This document shows positions 1 to 5,804 of a DNA stretch of 9,524 bases, piece after piece; within the stretch, counting starts at the first letter, position 1, and every line of letters begins with the position of its first letter. Below the pieces are notes generated by a model. The model was not told the DNA's origin and did not search any database. It saw nothing but the letters and a program-made list of their open reading frames with translations. A program made the position numbers and the translations under genes. Source of the stretch: an uncultured Clostridium sp. (GTDB lineage: Bacteria > Bacillota > Clostridia > Clostridiales > Clostridiaceae); assembly GCF_900769625.1 (NCBI RefSeq), contig NZ_CAAGHK010000032.1, positions 1 through 9,524 on the forward strand, given 5' to 3'.

Positions 1-74
1 AACCAAACACCGTCCTTGTCAAAGAGTTTTATGGTAACTACGATTAGTTTGTGCAAATTGACGGTATTTGGTTC
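1..74. repeat. Imperfect inverted repeat at the window edge
   Basis: Bases 1-14 (AACCAAACACCGTC) are the reverse complement of bases 61-74 (GACGGTATTTGGTT) with one mismatch, separated by 46 bases. No T-tract follows on the plus strand, so it is not an obvious plus-strand terminator. The minus-strand side is cut off by the window. On the minus strand the same stretch can be read as a short open frame (about 30 codons with no usual start). It could be the end of a gene or element outside the window, a structured RNA, or a degenerate terminus. No family was recognised. Confidence 0.4.
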
Positions 75-161
75 ATTGTATTTTATGGAAATTTAATTAC
101 TTGTAAAGTGGTGTAATATTAATATTAATATTTAAATTTAATGTCTACACTGTTATTTCAT

Positions 162-272
162 ACTTAGATAACTCTAAGTGTCGCTTTGCTCCTTCTCTTA
201 AAGGAAACCCGACTCACATTCGTTCGCTGGGTAAGTTCGACTTGCCAAATATAAAATTTGGAGTCTCACTTA
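162..272. repeat. GC-rich, dyad-rich element directly after aspS (candidate dispersed repeat)
   Basis: Bases 180-246 are about 50% G+C by my count, far above the surrounding sequence. The stretch holds nested dyads: ACTTAGA/TCTAAGT at 162-168 and 173-179, AAGT/ACTT at 233-243, and CCAAAT/ATTTGG at 245-250 and 256-261. TAAGTG (175-180) is matched by CACTTA (267-272), so the outer dyad includes the aspS stop codon. None of the hairpins has a U-tract on the minus strand, so this is not a canonical aspS terminator. The composition and layout resemble a small dispersed intergenic repeat, but repetition cannot be shown from one copy. Confidence 0.4.
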
Positions 273-1559
273 AGGTTCAAGTCTCTTCATGTCTCTTGGG
301 AATAATGATGCCTCTCTTATATTTCCTAAATGAAGCATCTGCATTGTAATTCTCTCAAGTCCTATTGCAAAACCTCCATGTGGTGGCATTCCATATTTGA
401 ATGTATCTAAGTAGAAAGCAAAGTCTGGTATTTTTAATCCCCATCTTTCCATCTTTTCTTTTAACATTTCATAATCATGAATTCTCTGTCCACCTGTTGT
501 TATTTCAACGCCTCTGTATATTAAATCGAAACTCTTGGTCATTTCATGATTATCTTCACATTCCATTGCATACATTGGTCTCTTTGCTGTTGGATATTCT
601 GTTAAGAATACAAAATCACAGTCATATGTTTCCTTAATATATTTATAAAATAATGCTTCACCTTCATTATCAATATTTCCTACTGGTGATTTCTTTCCAA
701 ATTCCATTAATAATATTTCCTGTGCTTTTGCAAGTGGAATTCTTGGAATATTTAATTCATCAGGAAGTGTTATATCAAATAATTTTAATTCTTCCACACA
801 TGTTTCCTTGACATGTTTGAACATATATCTTAAAAAGTTTTCTTCAACATCCATTAAATCTGTTTCATCTTTAATGAATCCCATTTCCACATCAAGACTC
901 ACATATTCATTTAAATGTCTGTATGTGTTATGAAGCTCTGCTCTATATGCATATCCAACTTCAAACACTCTTTCAAATCCTGTACCAACCATCATCTGCT
1001 TGTAGAACTGTGGACTTTGTGCAAGGAATGCCCTTCTTCCAAAATAATCTACGGTAAACATTTCAGATCCGCCTTCTGTACCTGAGTTGATAATTTTAGG
1101 TGTATGAATTTCCTCAAAATCATGACTCTTAAAATAACTTCTGAATGCTTCTTCAATTTCATTTTGAATCTTGAAAATAGCCTTTTTCTTAGGAATTCTA
1201 AGACTTATTGTTCTATAATCCAGCTGTGTTTCAAGCGATACTTTATTTTTATATCCCTGAATTTCAAACGGAAGCTTGTCATAATATACTTTTCCAGTTA
1301 CATCAATATCTTTTACTTCTATTTCAATTCCCTTTGGTGCTTTTTCATTTACCCTTACAATACCCTTGACTTCAATTGAATTTTCAAGTCTTAATCCTTT
1401 TATCTGAGACTTTGTACATACCAGCTGTATTATTCCTGACTTGTCTCTAAGCATTACAAATGATACGTGCGATAAATCTCTTATTTTATGAACCCATCCT
1501 CTTAATAAAACTTCTTCTTCACATTTTGCAGCTAAATCCTTGATAAATGTTCTTTCCAT
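270..1559 (-). CDS. aspS: Aspartyl-tRNA synthetase, archaeal type, probably non-discriminating
   Basis: Class II aminoacyl-tRNA synthetase (429 aa, cytoplasmic) that charges tRNA-Asp and, if non-discriminating, tRNA-Asn with aspartate. The N-terminal OB-fold anticodon-binding domain (about 16-105) begins LLRGWVHKIRDLS. The catalytic domain shows motif 1 (about 148-168), motif 2 with YRAE at 205-208, and motif 3 GLER at 400-403. The C-terminus FPRDMKRLEP is typical. The short length and absence of the bacterial GAD insertion place it in the archaeal-type (AspRS2) group. His24 and Pro75 (in KAPKG) fall where AspRS2 enzymes use His and Pro to accept tRNA-Asn, which suggests Asp-tRNA-Asn production for GatCAB amidation. 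The start is supported by AAAAGGAG nine bases upstream. Expression is controlled by a T-box leader. No gatCAB gene is visible in the 269 bases downstream. Confidence 0.96.
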   Translation of the reverse strand: MERTFIKDLAAKCEEEVLLRGWVHKIRDLSHVSFVMLRDKSGIIQLVCTKSQIKGLRLENSIEVKGIVRVNEKAPKGIEIEVKDIDVTGKVYYDKLPFEIQGYKNKVSLETQLDYRTISLRIPKKKAIFKIQNEIEEAFRSYFKSHDFEEIHTPKIINSGTEGGSEMFTVDYFGRRAFLAQSPQFYKQMMVGTGFERVFEVGYAYRAELHNTYRHLNEYVSLDVEMGFIKDETDLMDVEENFLRYMFKHVKETCVEELKLFDITLPDELNIPRIPLAKAQEILLMEFGKKSPVGNIDNEGEALFYKYIKETYDCDFVFLTEYPTAKRPMYAMECEDNHEMTKSFDLIYRGVEITTGGQRIHDYEMLKEKMERWGLKIPDFAFYLDTFKYGMPPHGGFAIGLERITMQMLHLGNIREASLFPRDMKRLEP

Positions 1560-2144
1560 TGCCTATTGCTCCTTTTCTTATAATATTTTCTTTTATATTG
1601 CATATTTAAATCTAAAAGTATTATTTGTATTTTATTTACATCCATTTTTTAAAAAATTCTCTTTTAAAAAAATTCTCTATAGTGCATGAAACATTTAAAA
1701 ACAGATAACAAAAAAGTCTCGTCTCTATGCACTTTGCACAGGGACGAGACTATATATTCATATATCCACGCGGTACCACCCAAATTTAACTTATAAAAAG
1801 TTCTCCTCAGCAGACACAGAGTTTAATTTATAAAACAAATATTATTATATAAATTAAACTCTGCAAATAACTAAATACCTTAAAAGTTAAATTCACGTAA
1901 TAAAAATGTTCTAACTTTCTCTATATCCTTCACATGTAACGGTGTGATTCCGGTTAAGTCTACTAATCAATTTATATAAAATCAACGTTCGGTTAACTGC
2001 TCCAAAGTGTTCTTTCAATTCAAGACTCATACAGATATTCCACCATCATCTGCTCTCTAAAAATCATCAATAGAATTTACTTTTCTTCATCAATGCATCA
2101 TTGCATCTTATTAAATTTTAATCTTTCATCATTTCGTTGATGTT
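1560..2144 (-). promoter_or_regulatory. T-box riboswitch leader of aspS, specifier GAAC (Asn, possibly Asn/Glu)
   Basis: The leader senses uncharged tRNA and controls transcription into aspS. From the predicted start (about 2144) it shows: stem I closed by ATCAACG/CGTTGAT (2135-2141 with 1981-1987); AGAGAG at 2053-2058; an apical stem CAGAT/ATCTG (2048-2052 with 2032-2036); and the specifier region GAAC ACTTTGGAGC, with AAC at 2009-2011 and GAA at 2010-2012. Next come a dyad AAAGTTA/TAACTTT, a 15-bp perfect hairpin (1817-1831 with 1849-1863), the T-box sequence GGGTGGTACCGCG (1769-1781), and the terminator. CGTCCC (1741-1746) can pair with GCG and GGG of the T-box to form the antiterminator, or join the terminator stem. 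AAC with a following purine fits the usual specifier position. About 150 AT-rich bases separate terminator and start codon. Confidence 0.95.
1710..1751 (-). terminator. T-box-controlled intrinsic terminator
   Basis: On the minus strand, AGTCTCGTC (from 1751) pairs perfectly with GACGAGACT (1715-1723), extended by further pairs around a TGC/GCA inner helix, and a run of six T follows (1715-1710). The 5' arm contains the CGTCCC sequence needed by the antiterminator, so the two structures exclude each other. Confidence 0.93.
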
Positions 2145-2150
2145 GTAATC

Positions 2151-2179
2151 ATTATATTGCAAATTTATTTACAAATCAA
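2151..2179 (-). promoter_or_regulatory. Sigma-A-type promoter of the aspS T-box transcript
   Basis: On the minus strand there is a TTGATT -35 box (2174-2179), a 17-base spacer and a perfect TATAAT -10 box (2151-2156). The predicted transcription start (about 2144) falls just before stem I of the T-box, which independently supports the assignment. Confidence 0.85.
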
Positions 2180-2319
2180 TAGGCTTTTTAAAAAATTTTT
2201 ATTTATTTTGCAAATTTATTCTTTTACCCCTAAATAATTGCTTTTTAATTCATTATTTTTAATATACCTAAAATCAGGTAAAATCTCACTTATAACCACT
2301 TATAATTCTGCTTTTTACA

Positions 2320-2490
2320 TTATAAAAATTTATATCTTAAAGAATCCATAGAAAACATTTCTTTTCTCTCTAGATCACTTTGATAAGATTTATCACTTTT
2401 ATTTTCTCGAATAATTTTATAATTCCAATACATTGTTGCACATAAAAATACTAATACAGATATACTTATTGCCAAAATTTTGTTCTTCAT
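2320..2490 (-). CDS. Small single-span membrane protein, 56 aa, unknown function
   Basis: The ORF begins MKNKILAISISVLVFLCATM and ends SLRYKFL. A short basic N-terminus is followed by one hydrophobic segment (about residues 5-22), then a charged tail rich in Lys, Glu, Asp and Ser (about 25-56). The likely topology is a membrane anchor with an exposed tail. It has no lipobox (the Cys at 17 lies within the hydrophobic run, without the usual L-x-G/A-C context) and no convincing signal peptidase site. An AGGGGCG-type ribosome binding site lies about 9 bases before the ATG. It sits alone between the aspS promoter and a hairpin-rich region. No family was recognised. A well-placed ribosome binding site plus a coherent membrane protein pattern argue for a real gene, but the small size leaves doubt. 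Confidence 0.6.
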   Translation of the reverse strand: MKNKILAISISVLVFLCATMYWNYKIIRENKSDKSYQSDLERKEMFSMDSLRYKFL

Positions 2491-2524
2491 CTAAATCGCC
2501 CCTTTTATTATTAATATATCATAT

Positions 2525-2557
2525 TTTGCTGCAAATTAATATATTTTTATCAGCAAA
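2525..2557. promoter_or_regulatory. Inverted repeat upstream of the small membrane protein gene
   Basis: TTTGCTG (2525-2531) and CAGCAAA (2551-2557) form a perfect 7-base dyad with a 19-base AT-rich spacer, 35 bases upstream of the start codon at 2490. It could be an operator or a 5'-UTR stem. A TGATATATT sequence (extended -10-like) lies just downstream on the minus strand, so the promoter may overlap the right-hand part. No regulator is suggested. Confidence 0.3.
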
Positions 2558-2795
2558 TTAGCCTTTTATCTATTAATTAATCACCCAATCACTTTTTCAT
2601 TTATCACCATTAATATAGGGATAAATAACCTTAAATAAAACTACCAATAGAAAGTTTATAATAACATTATTTATCTATATATATTTTGATTAACAATTTA
2701 CATTTAACAATGAAAGAAAAAATTCTTGCAGATTTATTTGCTCTGATAAAAATTAATCATTAAAATTCATGTATGTTATGATATTTGATAAATTC
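2558..2795. other. AT-rich intergenic stretch without a convincing gene
   Basis: This is the part of the 2491-3028 gap not covered by hairpins. Both strands carry frequent stops. The longest start-to-stop readings are under 20 codons and lack ribosome binding sites. No structured RNA family was recognised. Confidence 0.6.
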
Positions 2796-2832
2796 AATAA
2801 AGCCATAATATTGATAATATTGTGGCTTTATT
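2796..2832. terminator. Long hairpin, possible bidirectional terminator
   Basis: AATAAAGCCATAATATT (2796-2812) pairs with AATATTGTGGCTTTATT (2816-2832) across a three-base loop: 17 pairs with one T/G position. Each strand ends in a TTTATT-like tract, which is weak but compatible with bidirectional termination. No gene ends immediately beside it, so it might instead be part of an untranslated RNA. Confidence 0.5.
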
Positions 2833-2916
2833 AGATAAGAATATCTTGCTTGTTTAATTTTATAATCTATAAAAATTTGTATAGTTTTAATAAAAAATAG
2901 AGCAGTAATTTTTAGG

Positions 2917-2958
2917 TATAGATTTAAAGTTCATATATTGAAGAACTTTAAATCTATA
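2917..2958. repeat. Perfect 16-bp hairpin
   Basis: TATAGATTTAAAGTTC (2917-2932) is perfectly complementary to GAACTTTAAATCTATA (2943-2958) with a 10-base loop. No T-tract follows on either strand, so termination is unlikely. It lies between a possible terminator (2796-2832) and the terminator of the kinase-like gene, and its role is unknown. Confidence 0.5.
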
Positions 2959-2965
2959 TGATTAT

Positions 2966-2992
2966 AAAAAGTTAGAACTCTTCTAATTTTTT
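2966..2992 (-). terminator. Terminator after the kinase-like gene (usable on both strands)
   Basis: On the minus strand, AATTAGAA, loop GAG, TTCTAACT is followed by a T-run (from the A-run at 2966-2970). On the plus strand the same hairpin is followed by TTTTTT (2987-2992). It lies about 37 bases after the stop codon at 3029. Confidence 0.75.
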
Positions 2993-3028
2993 AATAAGAA
3001 ATAAACTGTTTTATAAGGTATTTCATAC

Positions 3029-3490
3029 TTAGCGATAGTAATTTCTTTCAACATGCCGCGTAAATCCATAGTCTATTATTACAGGACGTCCATCTATAAT
3101 TCCCCAGCTGCTTGTCTTTTCGAAATCACCTAATAACAGTCGATACTGCCTTTTAAGTCTCTGCATATAATCTGAATCATAAAATTCATACTTATCTCCT
3201 ACATTAAAGTAATCCCAGACAATTCGCATATCTTTTATTTTTTTAGCCTTTCTCATTATGAGCATCTTGTAATCATACGATACATCTATCACCTTTGCAA
3301 AAATACCTGTAGAATCCTCTTCAGATATATGATATTCTGCTTTATTTTGTTCTCTGCCAGCCATATTTTTAGCTACTTTGACAACATAATTGTTTCCCAA
3401 GTCATAAACTCTCCGTGAGGATCCTGAACCTATATAAAAATATCTTCCATTTCTTATACCAAACATGATATCACTATAATCTATAAACAT
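3029..3490 (-). CDS. Minimal protein-kinase-like (kinase-fold) protein, 153 aa
   Basis: The protein carries recognisable parts of a protein kinase fold in much reduced size. It has a glycine-rich loop-like IGSGSSRRVY (20-29), a beta-3-like VVKVAK with Lys38, a possible alpha-C Glu52, a hinge-like MLIMRKA (76-82), and VIIDYG with Asp140-Tyr-Gly142 in the place of DFG. The catalytic-loop equivalent may be GDFEKTSSWG (121-130): Asp122 is present, but Ser stands where the metal-binding Asn is usual. The protein ends about ten residues after DYG, so the activation segment and helical C-lobe are essentially absent. It may be a pseudokinase, a small-molecule kinase relative or an unconventional compact kinase. 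It is flanked by terminators and has its own transcript. The ribosome binding site is modest (AGCAGGT about 7 bases before ATG). The fold assignment is likely, the function unknown. Confidence 0.75.
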   Translation of the reverse strand: MFIDYSDIMFGIRNGRYFYIGSGSSRRVYDLGNNYVVKVAKNMAGREQNKAEYHISEEDSTGIFAKVIDVSYDYKMLIMRKAKKIKDMRIVWDYFNVGDKYEFYDSDYMQRLKRQYRLLLGDFEKTSSWGIIDGRPVIIDYGFTRHVERNYYR

Positions 3491-3613
3491 ATTTTTACCT
3501 GCTCATTGTTTATTTATTTTTTATCCTTTTGTAAATACTCTACATAGTGCATATTATTCATTTACAATACAATCAGTTCGCAAGTTTAATAATATTTACA
3601 GATAAAATATAAA

Positions 3614-3669
3614 TTTAAAAAATCATCCTGACTATTATTGAATTTTTTCAAATTATAGTCAGGATGATT
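3614..3669 (-). terminator. Strong intrinsic terminator after asd
   Basis: AATCATCCTGACTAT (3621-3635) pairs perfectly over 15 bp with ATAGTCAGGATGATT (3655-3669), and an inner TTGAA/TTCAA helix caps the stem. On the minus strand TTTTTT follows the 3' arm. It separates asd from the kinase-like gene. Confidence 0.92.
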
Positions 3670-3712
3670 CTTTACTTTAAACTCTTATTTGTTCTAAGCT
3701 CTGTAGTAAAAA

Positions 3713-4798
3713 TTATTTAGCAGTTATATAACCAGTAGCTGTTAAATATTCAGCAGATAAAACTCCGCCGCCAGCAGCTCCTCTTAATGTGTTATGAGAA
3801 AGACCTACAAATTTGTAATCAAATATCTTGTCTTCTCTAAGTCTTCCCATAGAGATTCCCATTCCGTTTTCATAATCCCTGTCTAATTGAGTCTGTGGCC
3901 TATTCTCTTCTTCCATATATCTGATAAACTGCTTTGGAGCACTTGGAAGACTTAATACTACATCTTCAGCTTTGTAGTTATTCCAACAGTCAATTATTTC
4001 TTGAGCAGTTGGTTTGTTCTTAAATCTAACTGAAATAGTTGCTAAATGTCCATCTAAAACAGCAACTCTTACACATTGTGCTGAAATAACTGGAGTCTTT
4101 GCATCAATGATTTGTCCATCTTCAACAGTTCCCCAGATCTTTAATGGTTCAACTTCACTCTTTTCTTCTTCTCCGCCAATGTATGGTATTACATTATCTA
4201 TCATTTCTGGCCATTCATTAAATGTCTTACCTGCACCAGAAATAGCTTGGTAAGTTGAAACTACAACTTCTTCAACTCCAAATTTCTTTAAAGCATTTAA
4301 TGCTGGTACATAACTTTGAATAGAACAGTTAGGCTTAACTGCAATAAATCCTCTTGTAGTTCCAAGTCTCTTTCTTTGTGCTTCAATAACTTTAGCATGT
4401 TCACCATTGATTTCTGGTATAATCATAGGCACATCTGGAGTGTGTCTATGTGCTGAGTTATTTGAAACTACTGGAGTTTCGCACTTAGCATATCTTTCTT
4501 CTAATTTTTTAGTTTCTTCTTTATTTAATGAAACTGCGCAGAATACAAAGTCAACTTTGCTGCACACTTCTTCAACATTATCTGCATCCATTATTACCAT
4601 TTTTTTATACTTTTCAGGCATTGGCGTTGCCATTTTCCACCTATTTCCTACTGATTCTTCATAAGTAAGACCACTTGATCTTTTACTTGCAGCAAGTGCT
4701 ACAACATCAAACCATGGATGATTTTCTAAAAGACATGCAAATCTTTGTCCAACCATTCCAGTTGCCCCAATAATACCAACTCTTAATTTCTTTTCCAT
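3713..4798 (-). CDS. asd: Aspartate-semialdehyde dehydrogenase (archaeal/fungal type)
   Basis: NADP-dependent reduction of L-4-aspartyl phosphate to L-aspartate 4-semialdehyde, the branch step to lysine/diaminopimelate, threonine, methionine and isoleucine; cytoplasmic. Using the ATG at 4798 the protein has 361 aa. It shows the N-terminal Rossmann motif GATGMVGQRF (11-20), the catalytic cysteine in KPNCSIQ (Cys158), STYQAISGAG (181-190), and the catalytic His251 in VLDGHLA. The overall length and SNNSAHRH (112-119) fit the archaeal/fungal-like group. A GTG four codons upstream (4810) keeps the frame open but lies inside the ribosome binding site AAAGGTGG (4807-4814), which is spaced 8 bases from the ATG, so the ATG is chosen. 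It is monocistronic, with a strong terminator. No lysine riboswitch or T-box was seen in the upstream 350 bases. A TATAAT-like -10 lies at 4882-4887. Confidence 0.96.
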   Translation of the reverse strand: MEKKLRVGIIGATGMVGQRFACLLENHPWFDVVALAASKRSSGLTYEESVGNRWKMATPMPEKYKKMVIMDADNVEEVCSKVDFVFCAVSLNKEETKKLEERYAKCETPVVSNNSAHRHTPDVPMIIPEINGEHAKVIEAQRKRLGTTRGFIAVKPNCSIQSYVPALNALKKFGVEEVVVSTYQAISGAGKTFNEWPEMIDNVIPYIGGEEEKSEVEPLKIWGTVEDGQIIDAKTPVISAQCVRVAVLDGHLATISVRFKNKPTAQEIIDCWNNYKAEDVVLSLPSAPKQFIRYMEEENRPQTQLDRDYENGMGISMGRLREDKIFDYKFVGLSHNTLRGAAGGGVLSAEYLTATGYITAK

Positions 4799-4810
4799 TA
4801 CTAAAACCAC

Positions 4811-5165
4811 CTTTAACTAATATCTTTTTGTTTATTTTTGTAGTAATAACATAAACTACTTAATAACACTGAAATTTATTTATTATATATTTACAATAAT
4901 AAAACTCATATATAAACAATACTCTTCATATAAACTCTAATATAAATCAAAATTCATATACATGTACTACTTTTTTAAAAGTTTAATATCTAGATAATTT
5001 TTATAAAATACACTTTAAAAATGAAATATTATTTACAATAAAACATCTCTTTCAAATATATAATTAGTTTTATAAATTTGCAATATTAAATGATAATTGT
5101 TAACCCCAATAAGTAAGTTTTTGTTTTCCTGTTAAAATTATCATATCATAAATTTATACATTAGT
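4811..5165. other. AT-rich intergenic region between asd and the LysR remnant, with one dyad
   Basis: No ORF with a ribosome binding site was found on either strand. It contains the asd upstream region, and an imperfect inverted repeat GATAATTGTTAAC (5092-5104) against GTTAAAATTATC (5131-5142). This dyad lacks a T-tract and could be an old operator or a structured remnant. The deleted 5' part of the LysR gene would have occupied the right end. Confidence 0.55.
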
Positions 5166-5743
5166 AAAATTGATAATTTAAAGAATACAGACGTCTTTAT
5201 CCAGATGTGGATGTGTCATTAAAATTTTGAAGTTGTGCAGATTTCAGACACTATTTATCCGAAAACCTGATAGATGTTGCATTTTCATTAGGAGTCAAAA
5301 TTGATTCTGATGAATTCATTTCAGATGTGGAACTTCCAGAGCCAATGCTTCTTCTTGCTTATCCTGGCAATCCGCTGATAAATAAGGTATTTCTAAAAGA
5401 TATTGAAAATGAATCACTCATTCTCACAGAAACAGGGTGCAGTTACAGAGCAGCCTTTGAAAGAATCCTTAAAGATAGTGGTATAAAACCAAATATCACT
5501 CTTGAAACTGGCAGTGTTCAGGCAATAAAGCAGTTTACAATGAGTGGACTCGGAATAACAGTCCTTCCTCAAGTAGCTGTAAAAAGCGAAGTAAATGCAA
5601 AGAAGCTGATACCATTAAACTGGGCTGGTTCAGAACTTAATATTATTTCTCAAGTTATATATCATAAAGATAAATGGATTTCTCCTGCCCTTAGAGAATT
5701 CATAGCCCTTTCCAATAAATTTTTAAAAGCTAATTCACGTTAA
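5166..5743 (+). pseudogene. LysR-family transcriptional regulator, 5'-truncated and interrupted
   Basis: The translation shows the effector-binding domain of a LysR-type regulator: FKEYRRLYPDVDVSLK, then a stop, then SCADFRHYLSENLIDVAFSLG, and further on AYPGNPL, TGCSYRAAFERIL, and SGLGITVLPQVAV near the C-terminus. An in-frame TGA (5228-5230) stands where related proteins commonly have Gly (I-G-S). A second lesion near 5177 appears to be a one-base loss in a T-run: the frame before it reads KIDN and joins FKEY if a T is restored. About 187 codons remain of a usual 290-300. The N-terminal winged-helix domain is missing and no start is visible. The intact part from a GTG at 5327 would be 138 aa without DNA-binding ability. 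It is the only plus-strand gene here, convergent with the propeller gene. Confidence 0.85.
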
Positions 5744-5751
5744 TCTTATAC

Positions 5752-5800
5752 AGAAACAAGGTATCCTGTAAAAAACTTTACAAGATACCTTGTTTTTATT
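5752..5800. terminator. Bidirectional terminator between the LysR remnant and the propeller gene
   Basis: AAACAAGGTATC (5754-5765) pairs with GATACCTTGTTT (5784-5795), with an inner TGTAAA/TTTACA helix. The plus strand continues TTTTATTATTT. On the minus strand the arm ends in TTGTTT followed by CTG, a weaker tract. It lies 8 bases after the LysR stop and just after the minus-strand stop at 5805. Confidence 0.85.
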
Positions 5801-5804
5801 ATTT

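Noticed and set aside
245..261. CCAAAT/ATTTGG hairpin as aspS terminator
   Set aside because: It is not followed by a U-tract on the minus strand.
401..1379. Plus-strand ORFs at 401-637 and 1104-1379
   Set aside because: They are antisense to aspS, whose protein is fully conserved; no ribosome binding sites or family resemblance.
2710..2763. Plus-strand 17-codon ORF MKEKILADLFALIKINH ahead of the 2796-2832 hairpin
   Set aside because: No ribosome binding site or promoter, and the length is within chance expectation in AT-rich DNA.
4014..4664. Plus-strand ORFs antisense to asd
   Set aside because: Shadows of a clear enzyme gene, without recognisable domains.
4799..4810. GTG start extending asd by four codons (MVLV)
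   Set aside because: The GTG is inside the AAAGGTGG ribosome binding site, and the ATG at 4798 is correctly spaced from it and begins the usual N-terminus.
4811..5165. Lysine riboswitch or T-box upstream of asd
   Set aside because: No conserved core sequences or terminator/antiterminator pair were found in the region.
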